From assembly GCA_011634665.1 (NCBI GenBank), contig WAEK01000009.1, forward strand, positions 1,479,501-1,543,500: a stretch of DNA of 64,000 nt, written 5' to 3'. The position numbers and the translations under genes are program-made. Below are positions 26,091 through 35,979 of the stretch, piece after piece; the first letter of the stretch is position 1, and each line of letters begins with the position of its first letter. The stretch comes from Mortierella sp. BCC40632. Taxonomy: Eukaryota; Mortierellomycota; Mortierellomycetes; Mortierellales; Mortierellaceae. The notes beneath the pieces were generated by a model that saw only the letters and a program-made list of their open reading frames with translations, was not told where the DNA came from and did no database searches.

Positions 26091-26330
26091 TTAGCCAGGA
26101 TCTGATGGATCAACTAATATGAAGGCGATTACATTGTGTCTCATTACCCTCGACTTCTTGATCACGGGTTCTTTTCCCTAGAATTGCTTCAGATGGACTG
26201 ACTGATGGCTGATCCTGGCAGCATGGTTCTTTGGTCGTAGACTATATCGGGCTGATGGTTATTCAAGGTTTCTGGATGCGCTAAGCACGAGCATTCAGTC
26301 AACAACAGTGGCAAAGTGAATATTCCGTAC

Positions 26331-26666
26331 CTGAGTTGACGGTGTTGCCTTGGACGATGTTGATGGCAAGTCAAGGATATATTCAAATTGGGTCTTGTGT
26401 GCTTCTTTCTGGATGAGATTTTTGGTGATTTGCTGGCTTCCTGACGCAACATCTCCTGCAGTTTTCATTAACGTGATGCTGATTTGAAGAGACGAGGCAA
26501 CTTCGGTCCAGAATGCTTCAGCGCGGTTTCGTTGCCATGCTGAATATTTCCTTTCCAAGCTCAATCGTGTCGAGTGGGGTATGATTGTGGATGAGATGAC
26601 TTTTGAATACACAGAATGTGCATCTTCCTACGAAGTGTATCCGAAAGCCTTGACGAAGCCAGGCAT
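26331..26666 (-). pseudogene. island family X, left copy (premature stop)
   Basis: From the ATG at 26666 the frame aligns by eye with the right copy at 31848-32010: FVKAFGYT then EDAHSVYSKVISS and KYSAWQRNRAEAF, versus FSNAFGLT, EDAHAVFMSLLSS and KYEIWRRNEAKAS. A TAG at 26628-26630 interrupts it after about 12 codons. The exon ends at a GTACGG donor at 26330. It lies in the opposite orientation to the right copy and on the other side of the CRN pair. Function unknown. Confidence 0.5.
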
Positions 26667-26929
26667 GGTGATGCTTCGGTTATTAACAATCGAGTCTACA
26701 ATCCACGCTGTATGCTCTTCAGTGAGCTAGACGTCAGTTTCGTCTGCGGTGATATGAGTGTTTTTGTGGTTGCTGTTGAGGTTGCCCTGTGGGTTCTCGT
26801 TGCTACAAAGCCCCATAGTTGATGCTGTGAACAAAAAAAATATTGGTGGAGGGGTTTAAACTCTGTTCATTGGTTCGCAGAGCGAGAGGGAGTATTGGCA
26901 GTAAAATGCGAACACATTCCCAATCGCCA

Positions 26930-27175
26930 TCCTCCCTTGCTCCACTTTCCGCCCCTCTGCCGCCCTGAAAAAGAGCTAAACAGTGGCCGCTAAGAAAGAA
27001 CCAGCATTTTTGGTAGGACGTTTTATCTGCTTGTGTGGCATCAGTATGACAAGAGGGTCGTCCCCATGAATGGGCAGTTCCACAACAAGTCATCACCCTG
27101 CATGCTCCACCTTCCGCCTCTCTGCCGCCCTGAAAAAGAGCTAAACAGTGACCGCTAAAAAAGTACCAGCATATT
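26930..27175. repeat. imperfect direct repeat, ~65 bp, spacing ~163 bp
   Basis: Two copies, ~26938-27005 and ~27101-27170, share CTCTGCCGCCCTGAAAAAG, then AGCTAAACAGTG and the ending ACCAGCA. They lie upstream of the left CRN gene. Confidence 0.7.
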
Positions 27176-27261
27176 TCGCAGGATGTTACGGATGCCTTGG
27201 AAAGGGATGACAATTGGAATTTGAAAGAATGCGACGTGCACTAACCTCGATTTTAGAACAG

Positions 27262-27415
27262 AGAGAATAGCGAGAGTGAAAGAGAGTGTATGTGAGTGAG
27301 TGAGTGTGTGTGTGAGTGTGTGTGTGAGAGAGAGTGTGTGTGAGTGTGTGAGTGTGTGAGTGAGTGTGTGAGTGTGTGAGAGAGAGTATGTGTGAGAGAT
27401 TGTGTGAGAGAGGAA
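27262..27415. repeat. GT/GAGT microsatellite
   Basis: About 150 nt of mixed GTGT, GAGT and GAGA units, just upstream of the left CRN start. Its complement (CA followed by CT) appears upstream of the right CRN at ~29931-29978, consistent with an inverted duplication. Confidence 0.8.
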
Positions 27416-28159
27416 AGTAGGATGGATGGAGATGAAGGAATGGATTGGTATAAACGCGTTGATTGTGGCTTGCACCAAAATTCAATGCTCCACAACATGA
27501 ACATCAACACCACCAATACCCTTACCTTGTTCTGCCTAGTTGACGGTGAAGGCACATCCAACGCGTTTTCTGTCGAGATTGACTTCTCCAAGACAGTTGA
27601 TGCCCTCGAGAACGCCCTCAAGGACAGGAAGACTAACCGCTTTCATGATGTGGATGCAGATGAACTCACACTCTGGCGCGTCTCTCATCCAGTCATTGTG
27701 GCCAACAAGCACAAGCTTGTCCACTTGAGCGCGTTTAATGATCCAACAGAGCTCGACCCGACAGACGACATTGCTGACGTGTTCGCTGACACACCACCCA
27801 AGAAGACCATCCACATGTCCAGCGCCCTCCTCCTCAAGGTAATGGGACGCGTTTGTTGTAGATTGTTTTTCACAATGAGCCTAGATGCACTCTGTTCATC
27901 CTTTTTTCATCGCTTTAATTGAATAGCCGCTGTTCATTCACCTGTTCCCACGCGCTCATTGACACCACTCCCCAGCCACCACTCGGATGGATCGCGCCCA
28001 GGAACACCACTGTCTGGTAATGGCCATTCGTGTTGTCGTGTTTTGCCACTATTTTCTGTCTGTCACTCATTCTCTTTCCTTTCCCTCCTTCCTTCCTTCC
28101 TCTCTTGTCATGCTTTGCCACTATTTTTTTTTCTCTGTCGCCGTTTGTCTTTTCTTTTG

Positions 28160-28164
28160 CCCTC

Positions 28165-28195
<31 letters not shown>

Positions 28196-28200
28196 TTTGT
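28160..28200. repeat. TTTTG microsatellite in CRN intron
   Basis: Six or so TTTTG units inside the unusually long, T/G-rich intron (28018-28479) of the left CRN copy. The right copy's intron is shorter and lacks it. Confidence 0.7.
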
Positions 28201-28707
28201 GGGTCTTTGTTACTGATCATTGGGGTTTTGTTGATGGCATTTGATATTGGTGTTTTGGTGTTGGTGTTGGTGATTTTGTCTTTGCTGGTCCTTTGTTGTT
28301 GGGTTTTTGTTTTGTGGTCTTTTGTTGTCGGCGTTTTGTTGTTGGCAGTGATGATGGTGGTGATTATTGTTGCTGGTGTTTTATTATTTTTATTGTTTGG
28401 GTGGACTTTGTTGTGGGTGTCGGTGGTGTTTTTGTTTTATTTTTTGTATTTCTGGTTTTTGTCTCTTTTACACATAGGTGATCTCCATGCCGATATCAAA
28501 AATATCACGGACAAGTTCTTTGCACCAGGATCGGGCATTTCCAAGTTTCTCAGCGCATTTGTGAAAGGCGAGGGTACACTCCCAATCACTACAGGGGCCA
28601 TTCAAGGATTACCACGAGCGTGGCGTCGCAGACTAGGCACAGCACCAACAACCCGACCTAGTCTGCTGTTTATGGACCTCCCAGACCCATCTACACCTGA
28701 CTCAGCA

Positions 28708-28794
28708 TCAAGGAATCTCGCAGCTGGATCCATTCTCGAGCTTGTAACGGAGAACAATCGATATAATATTCTCATCTTTGGCGAGATTCCTTGA
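28708..28794. repeat. palindrome centre of the CRN pair
   Basis: Perfect 14-nt inverted arms at 28708-28721 and 28781-28794 flank a 59-nt loop. Both genes end here, and each strand carries a reading frame through it. Outside the arms the similarity continues in inverted orientation. Confidence 0.8.
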
Positions 28795-29627
28795 CGCCGA
28801 ATCGGGTACCAAAGGGTTGGGGAGATCCACGAATAACATGCTGGGTCGAGTCTCAGCAGGGTGGCCAAACTGTCAGCGCCAAGCTCTATGCAGTCCCCGA
28901 ATGTGTCCAGTTGTGGTTGGGGGATGTTCCATGCCTTTCACAAACGCGACAAGAAATTTGGCGATTGATCCTGGCGCAAAGAGCTTTTCCGTGATAGCTT
29001 TGATGTCGGCATGGAGGTCGCCTTGCTTGAGAAGAAAGGGTGCAGTGTTAGAACCACAAAAAAAAAAAGCAAGGACAAGAGAACACATACGAGGTCATAT
29101 CAGAGAGTGGTGAACTGGGACGAGAGGAATCCGAGTGGTAACCAGGAAGTGGATTCAATGAACAAGATGGCGCAGGTGCATGAACTGTGAGGATAATGGA
29201 GAGACAAAGGAACAAAGTTTAGAAGATGAATAAGCTCATACAGGTGGAGATCAATCAATGAATGGTGTGCATTCAGCAAAAAAAAAAAAAAAAAAAAAAA
29301 AAGAATAAAACGCGTGTGCATTACCTTTGAGGAGGAGGACGCTGGACAATATCTTCTTGGGTGGTGCTTCTAGAAAGGCATCGGCAATGTCGTCTGTCTC
29401 ATCTAATTCTTCCTTTAACGCGACATCACCAAGCCAGATATTCTTGCTGTCCTTCCTCGGCAGAACAGGAACAGAGGCACGCCAGAGACAGTTCTCTGGC
29501 GTCGGCTCCATTGAGTGTGTTGTCCGATTGTCTTGGAGGAGTCAATTGCGACAGGGAACGTGGTCCTCTCTCCATTCACGAGGCAGAAAAGGGTGGAGGA
29601 GCTGGAAGTCATGGTGTTGTGGAGCAT
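28708..29627 (-). pseudogene. Crinkler-like (CRN) gene, right copy, frame-damaged
   Basis: Starts at the ATG at 29627 (MLHNTM, as in the left copy) and runs toward it. The header is recognisable (TLFCLVNGERTTFPVAI, DETDDIADAFLEAPPKKI) but changes frame after ~30 codons and again after PPKKI, the same spot as in the left copy. An exon ends at 29325 (donor GTAATG); the next starts near 29021 (GDLHADIKAITEKLFAPGS) and its best frame ends with TGA at 28708. That stop lies 87 nt inside the end of the left copy, so the two reading frames overlap antisense. Two or more frameshifts make this a likely pseudogene. Confidence 0.65.
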
Positions 29628-29944
29628 CAATGAAAAGAAGGGGGGGATAAGGATAAGAGGGTGCGAGATTTAGAGAAAGCGAGGAATGAAAGAGAAGAGA
29701 GGGAAAGGATAGGATTAAAAAGGAACAGGAAGGGGATGGAAAGGCGTGAGAACGGTGGCAAAGACGATGCAAATGCGGAAATGGTAGCAAAAAGAAAGGA
29801 TGCTAGATACAAACAAAAAAGTAAGGTCAAAAGAAAGTGTGAGAGCGGTAATGGTAATGGCAGAATAGAAATTCGGCGAAGCAACAGAGTGGCTTGCGCC
29901 ATCCATTGCCACTTCACCATCATTGCCTCCCACACACACACACA

Positions 29945-29980
<36 letters not shown>

Positions 29981-31740
29981 ACCAATCTCCTCCTCCACGC
30001 CTCCCAGCCGTTGCTGTTGTCGAAGGTAATGGACTCTCTCCGCTCGCTGCCGATGAAAAACATCTTGTCAATGCGACCCTTCCTTTAGGTCCAGCATGGG
30101 TACGGGTTCACGCTCTCCATGCCGATCGAGGAGGCGGTCGTGACAATATTGGCCTTCAACGGGCCGTTCAATTGAACCCGATGGGAGGTTGTTCCTCTTT
30201 GTTGGCGGATCATCGGCTTTCTTGGCGAGGATCAACAGAGCGCATTGTCAACTATAGCGTTTGCCTCCTCTAGGTCCAGCTTGGGAACGGGTTCACTCTC
30301 TCCATGCCGATCGGGGAGGAATCGTGACAATGTTGTTCAGTGTGGCCGCTCGACCAAACCCGAGTTGGTGGCGATGCCTCTACACTAAAGTTACCTTTGT
30401 CGTTCCAAACCGTGTAGCCAAGCGGTGCAAAATATTTTACACAAAGATATATTGCTAACAGTAAAGCAGCTTCTTTTTATCGCCATTTGCATCAGCTGCA
30501 ATGGACTCGTTTATCGCGTGGGCAACGGAAATAAGGACGGACGACAAGGGTTTTCGGGTCGAGCATGTCACGATTCCCTTATTTGTCAAGACCTTTGCTC
30601 TGACCTGAGCGGTGCACTCAATGGCTATTCAAAAGTTCTGGCATCTTCTGAAATAGCTCGAGCTCGATGTTAGACGGAAATACTAGCGAAATTGTGCTAA
30701 TTTGTAAGAAAATATCTTCTCTCTCAGGAACATTTGCGGCAGTAGGCCTGATGTTATGGATGTGTTGGCAAACACTGCACCTACACCATTTGGATACGAC
30801 TGTGCCTTTGATGATAGTGGAGTGGATGATGAGCAATACGAACCACCGCCAGATCCTAAATCTCGATCATCAACACCACCGCCAAAGAAGCGTTGTCATG
30901 TAGTAATTGCGATGGTGGAAGAAACTTCAATAAAAGAGACCGAGCAAGCTTCCTTGCTCGGGGATGCCCCTTCTTTGTCATTCGTCTGCCTGTTGACTTT
31001 AAAGAGTACGCTACTCCCTCCCTTTATTGAGCGACCCTTACCCAACGACAGACATGCGACATCCACCCTAAGTCAAATGGACTTTGCGTTGCCAGCCGCT
31101 CGTTCCATGCCATCGAAGTGCTCCTGGCGACCCGCCTGCAACGCGACGTCTATCGACCTTCTCCCCTCCTTGGACCATTGCAAGAAAACTTCAAAGATCG
31201 TGGGATCAAGAAACCAGACTCACACGAGGAGGATCAAGAGACACTCGCATGACCACTGGCCATTGCTATTCCTACCCCTTTTTTCCCCTTTTTCTTTTTC
31301 TTTTTCTTTTCTCTTTCCTGATCGAGCTGTTTATTCCTCGTGTGGACAGCTATTGCCCTTTTCACCTGTTTTTGACTTCAGTCTGCGCTGCTTAATTGAG
31401 GATTAACAGCTCCCTTCACAGTAACCCCATGCAACGGACCGTGTAAAATCCACGAAAATAAGAGTGGAAAAAACAAAAACAGATGAAATGGAGAATACGA
31501 CACCAACCCTTTTATCTGAATCCCATTTTTTTTTTTTTTTTCGCCTTATTCACACCGTGTAAAATTACCTACTTTGGACTTAGCACAGTTTTCCTTAGAC
31601 CGGTCGGTATTTTTCCACTTTGGTTCCAGCTCTCCTGAGATCATTCTCGGACAGTGCCACTCCCATTTTCTGTACGTATTCCCCCTTCGTTATTATGAGA
31701 GTTGAATGTAGATTCGTTAGAAGATAGACTGACCGTAGAC
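29628..31740. repeat. repeat-rich spacer with duplicated exon-like segment
   Basis: Contains a CA/CT microsatellite (29931-29978) and two copies of a ~75-bp segment at 30079-30153 and 30263-30337. Each copy is preceded by a CT-rich tract and TAG, and reads GGTCCAGC, then GGGTTCAC, CTCTCCATGCCGATCG and CGTGACAAT. It also carries the 37-bp hairpin segment (30942-30978) shared in inverted orientation with 20368-20404. Reading frames such as 30756-31406 are low-quality and look decayed. No intact gene. Confidence 0.5.
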
Positions 31741-31765
31741 CCATTTGATTCTATTTCCCCAGCGG

Positions 31766-32191
31766 CCCTTTTGTGATCTCTACAGTGCACCGGGCGACGC
31801 TGTTGCATGGGTACGAAAGAAGATTGAGGGCCACGAGGAGATCAAAATGGTCAGCTTCAGTAATGCGTTTGGGCTGACGCGTGAGGAGGATGCCCATGCA
31901 GTTTTTATGTCTCTTCTATCTTCGAACTTTCCACCGGCAACGTTGAAGAGTGCTATCAGTAATAAATACGAAATATGGCGCAGGAACGAAGCGAAGGCGT
32001 CGTGTTTGGGACATGGCGCTCTGTAGCACGCAAAGTGGACGTGCCAAAGGTAGAGCTGTTGAAGATTTAGTAGATCATGGTCAGCAGGTCACAAGCATGA
32101 TTCTTTAGTCCACTCCTAATGATTAGTTGGTAGGAAGGAGATGTGATGCCCTCTACCACAGGGTATTTCTCAGTGGAACAGTAGACTGACT

Positions 32192-32227
<36 letters not shown>

Positions 32228-33714
32228 GAATTGCCCTGCCTTTCAGCACATCTTAAAGGATTGACCTCCACGTACATACACACAGCTCGCTGGTTGAAAT
32301 CTCTTCTAGTTTTGGGAGATCTGAAGGGTTTGAAAGTGACGGTACATCAAGGCAAGCATCACCAAAACACACAACTTCTACGACCTCAGCACCCGAATTC
32401 GAGGAAGAAGCATACCTCGATTCCAGCTCTGGTGTCGACTATGAGTCGAAAGAGGAAGATGTTGAACCTGCGTCCGAAGAAGTAGGTCTCGATTCCGATT
32501 CCGATTCCGATTTCCACTTTGAATCTGGGGAGGAAGAGAACGTCGAAGGATCATCGACGATATCCCCTGCGAGGAGAAGACGTGCCTCGAATGAAACTCA
32601 AGAATCATGGCTATCTTTGACAGTTGCTCTGATAAAATCGGTAGGCTCTCATGACATACAAATGACAAATGACCCACGATTTAATGATCCAACTAGAAGC
32701 TGTTTTAACGACTTTTGAGAAACACTGACGACTATACAGTTCTTGTTTATTAGACGAACGGGGCAAACACAGTACAGCTCCCTCCAATACCTGCAGATAT
32801 GCCAGAATGTCATTCGAGACTCTACAAGCATGCTTGGAATTGTTTTCAGCAGTATCAGAAGAATGGCGGAAAAGGCAAAGCCCTTATCAAGGATGCCATG
32901 TATGTATCTAATTGTTTATTACTTCCTTGTTATTTGTATTTTCTATGTCGTGCACTCTGCTTATCAAATTACTAGCCTATTCTTGTCTCCTAGGGTTTCC
33001 ATGTCTTGCGTGCTGAATCTATATGCATCTGAGATCGAAAAATATTTTGAGGATGAAGACCTGAAGTTGGCGCGTCAATCATGCTTTCGAGAAGGATTCG
33101 TCTTCCTCAGGTTTGAAAGCGACAGTGTATCGCTTTCGTTTTTTCGCTCTCCCTGTTGCGTTACACCCATACGAATTAACACCCAAACAGTCGAGATCGC
33201 ATACGGGAGCGAATCGAAAAACGCAAACCTGAGGAAGACGATTCAATCAGGATCATGTTGTTATTGAGACTCTTCGGCCTCTACGAGAGGTACTAAAAGA
33301 AGGGATTGACGAACTGTCGTGCTATATACAGGTGCAGAGAGGCGAGATCGCGCAGCAATCACTTGCAGGCGCCTCAGCACCTCAGGACCGAATTCACGAT
33401 CAGGTCCTGAGTGTTGTACAACACCTCTGCTCGTTTATCATGGATTCTCCTTTCGGATCATCGCCACCCTCTGAACAAGACTGCTCACACCAGTGGGCCG
33501 CTATTTTCTCGTTGTTAAAAAACAGGAATATTTCCATGCACACGTAAGTGCCAAATTTATTTGAAAAGTGCCCATGCTTAAAATGCCTACAAATGCCTAC
33601 AAATGCCCTGAAGCCATTATTGACTATTGATCTACTGTAGGGGAGTCCACAAAGATCATTCTGTGCAAAGGACATGGCCGCCGCTGCCTCTTTTAGAAAA
33701 GACCCCTGCTTAAA
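31766..33714 (+). CDS. island family X, right copy, multi-exon (uncertain)
   Basis: Several exon-like blocks separated by splice-site pairs: 31766-32026 (FSNAFGLTREEDAHAVF, KYEIWRRNEAKAS); an acidic Ser/Asp/Glu-rich block ~32320-32716 with a basic RRRRA; ~32752-32902 (PADMPECHSRLYKHAWNCFQ, before GTATGT); ~32996-33111 (SEIEKYFEDEDLKLARQSC); ~33190-33543 (VIETLRPLREVLKEG, HDQVLSVVQHLCSF); and a last exon ~33643-33714. Not every junction could be put in one frame, and the first block ends at a TAG at 32024, so at least two fragments or a decayed gene are possible. No known domain. The left copy lies inverted at 26331-26666. Confidence 0.35.
32190..32227. repeat. poly(T)-poly(A) palindrome
   Basis: About 22 T directly followed by about 15 A, giving a perfect AT-only hairpin or slippage site within the family X region. 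Confidence 0.8.
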
Positions 33715-34215
33715 CCATCAAAGGCTCAAGATGGGTGATTTTAATTACTTTTTGGTTTCCACTGAAGGACTATGTTCAAGGTTCAAAGCTGTGTGTTGCT
33801 CAGCTGACTTCTCCGATGCTACTTGAACACTTTGACTACTCGCTTCCGCCTCACTTTCTTCTACCCACCCGTCTTCCATCAGGACACGCCAGAAAGGAAC
33901 AGTAGATGGGAGACTACGTGGCCGGGATCTAGAGCTCCAGTTTGAACAACTCGGGAGGTTCAGTCAGCTCTGCCTCTAAAATTAGTGTAGTGCACAATGT
34001 TAAACCATGGTTTCTGAATGCTAGACCAATTAAATCAAGTGTCAAGTGTTTGAAGTTACTTGGGAGAGTGTGTCCCGCTGATTCGATGCTGTAGTTTTAC
34101 GACTGTAAATCATAATAGATTCCTGGCCTCCCTTCTATATTTCGCACACTAGTATTGCTCTCGATAATATTTCGTTCCAATTCCATGTGCCTAACCAAAT
34201 TGTCTTATTCTAAGC
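33715..34215. other. spacer without recognised gene
   Basis: About 500 nt after the family X region. AT-rich and without a convincing reading frame or repeat. Confidence 0.4.
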
Positions 34216-34924
34216 CTACGAGCTTGGCTGGGATATCCTGTTGGATAATGCCTTGCTCTCGTTGTATCTACTCTGCTTCTTGACCAGCCTATTGAGCTCT
34301 CCCCACCCATGCTTGGGACCTACATTTGGTAAAAGTACAATGAATCGTACCGTCAGCGGCAAGGCCTGCCTAAAATATATCCTCCTAATCCGCCTTAAAG
34401 AAGCAAACTTACTTGTAAAATCTCCTTCACTGTCAGCACACTTACTGCATTGTGCCACATTCTGCAAGCCCAGGATCTGAGCTGGGGCTCCGGGGTTTTC
34501 GTCCTCTGAATCATTAGGGCCGCTTTTTGTCTCCCAATCTCCACCCTCAACAGTGAGGACAAGGTATGTCCCCCAAGACTTTGCGTGGTTTTGAACAGAG
34601 TCCAACATGGCGCCTTATTGAAGTTAAGACTTTGGTTGACTCTCCACAAACGCATTTGAAGAATCTATTTTCTCCTCTATTGATCGTGCGTGTCCGAGTC
34701 TCTGCGCTATTATTGGTAGGGGAGATCCTGACAAAACAGTTCCGTTTTTCTATTAATCCATAGACGCAATAGTCAACCGTACACTCCACTCGGCTACTTG
34801 TGATCTTGCTTTTCCCTTGACCTTTGGCATAGGGGAGCTGGGTTAGGGTTGAGAAAGGGAGACGAGTGAAGGTGTTTCGGTCGATGGTCAAATTGAAAAG
34901 TGACATAGAAGAACAGGCTTCCAT
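34216..34924 (-). CDS. hypothetical gene with Cys-rich fingers (uncertain)
   Basis: An open frame starts at the ATG at 34924 (MEACSSMSLFNLTIDRN) and contains FKCVCGESTKVLTSIRRHVGLC, a C-x-C...H-x4-C finger-like pattern, before a stop near 34547. A second frame, overlapping its end and running to 34216, has QCSKCADSEGDFTSKF. A good donor (ACAA then GTAAGTTTG) lies near 34412. The two frames probably belong to one spliced or damaged gene, but I could not close the phase. No family assigned. Confidence 0.35.
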
Positions 34925-35318
34925 AGCTTGTTCTTTTATTCTCGCATCACAGTGTGGGCAACATCAGAAGGAGGGAGGGAATAATACAAGGAAGGAGACA
35001 GTAGGGTCGCGGTGGTCTTTGAGCCCGTGGTGGCGTCAAAATGTCACATCCAAAAAAATCTCTAGATGCAGATGAGGGAGCTGAAGATGCGAGTGGGAAA
35101 GATGTGAGACTAGTTTTGTGGGAGCGGTCAAAGCAAAGGAGGAGAAGAGAGGAAATGAGTGAGGAGAGTGATATTACAAAGAGACGAGGAAAGGAAGAGT
35201 GCATGGCGGAGACAGAGAAAGTAGGTGGACAGAAGGAGCAAGGTAGGAGATGCATACAGTAGGAAGGAGATGCAGTATCCGCAGTAAGGAATCAGTGATA
35301 TCATGTACCCTTTTTAGC

Positions 35319-35393
<75 letters not shown>

Positions 35394-35470
35394 GTCTGAC
35401 CAAAAAGGTTCAACGCTTTTATCGTATTATCCTCTTTTTCAAACTTTTATTCGATTTCCTGCAGGGCAAC
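34925..35470. repeat. spacer with ~62-nt CT microsatellite
   Basis: Holds an uninterrupted (CT)n tract at ~35327-35388 and otherwise no gene. The purine-rich segment 35050-35260 yields only low-complexity frames. Confidence 0.6.
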
Positions 35471-35800
35471 ACCTCGTGCCACTTTGATGTTTTATCATTG
35501 AGGCATCATGTCTAAACCACTCTGGCCATTTGGTGCGTTTCCTCCTTGATCTACTCAATTAGTACAATTGAGGTAGTTTCCAAAGTTGAAATCAATCGCT
35601 TGGCTTTTGTGCGCTCGTTGTCTTGTCTAGTGATGGTACCTCGTGCCCCTTGATGTTTTATCATTGGGGCATCATGTCTAAACCACCTCGGCCAATTGAC
35701 GCGTTTCCTCCTTGGTCTACTCAATAAGTGTAATTGAGTCTGTCACCGAAGTAGAAATCACACTCTTGGCTCATGTGCGCTTGCTGATTTTGTTGCTTAT
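35470..35800. repeat. tandem repeat of ~165 bp
   Basis: Two adjacent degenerate units (~35472-35634 and ~35638-35795) share CTCGTGCC, TTGATGTTTTATCATTG, GGCATCATGTCTAAACCAC, GCGTTTCCTCCTTG and TCTACTCAAT. A third, shorter trace (CTTCGCGCCACCTT) begins near 35818. It lies directly upstream of the next gene. Confidence 0.75.
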
Positions 35801-35979
35801 TTAGTTTGACATGCACACTTCGCGCCACCTTAAATATTGTTAATATCAATCCTTTTCGGATTATTTTCTATTATGGAAACCACCGTTCTCTTCTCTTTTG
35901 TGCTTGATCAACTATGCTATGCAAGGTTACTTGTGAATTCACTAAATCAAATCTTTACTCAACTTTAGATGTAACCAAG

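Larger units (their letters stand above)
27485..28794 (+). pseudogene. Crinkler-like (CRN) gene, left copy, frame-damaged
   Basis: Starts at the ATG at 27485. The N-terminal Crinkler header is clear: TLFCLVDGEGTSNAFSVEI, DVDADELTLWRVSHP, and DPTDDIADVFADTPPKKTIH. Apparent pieces are exon 1 to 27838, a short exon ~27928-28017 and a last exon ~28480-28794 reading GDLHADIKNITDKFFAPGS to the stop. The frame that runs to 27838 does not fit the next exon; another frame of the last ~25 nt of exon 1 does, which points to a small indel right after the PPKKTIH motif. Crinklers are modular proteins first known as oomycete effectors and common in early-diverging fungi. As it stands the gene is probably inactive, unless splicing rescues it. 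Confidence 0.65.

Noticed and set aside
30756..31406. 216-codon plus-strand ORF
   Set aside because: No domain, composition shifts along its length and it spans repeat copies; more likely decayed repeat DNA.
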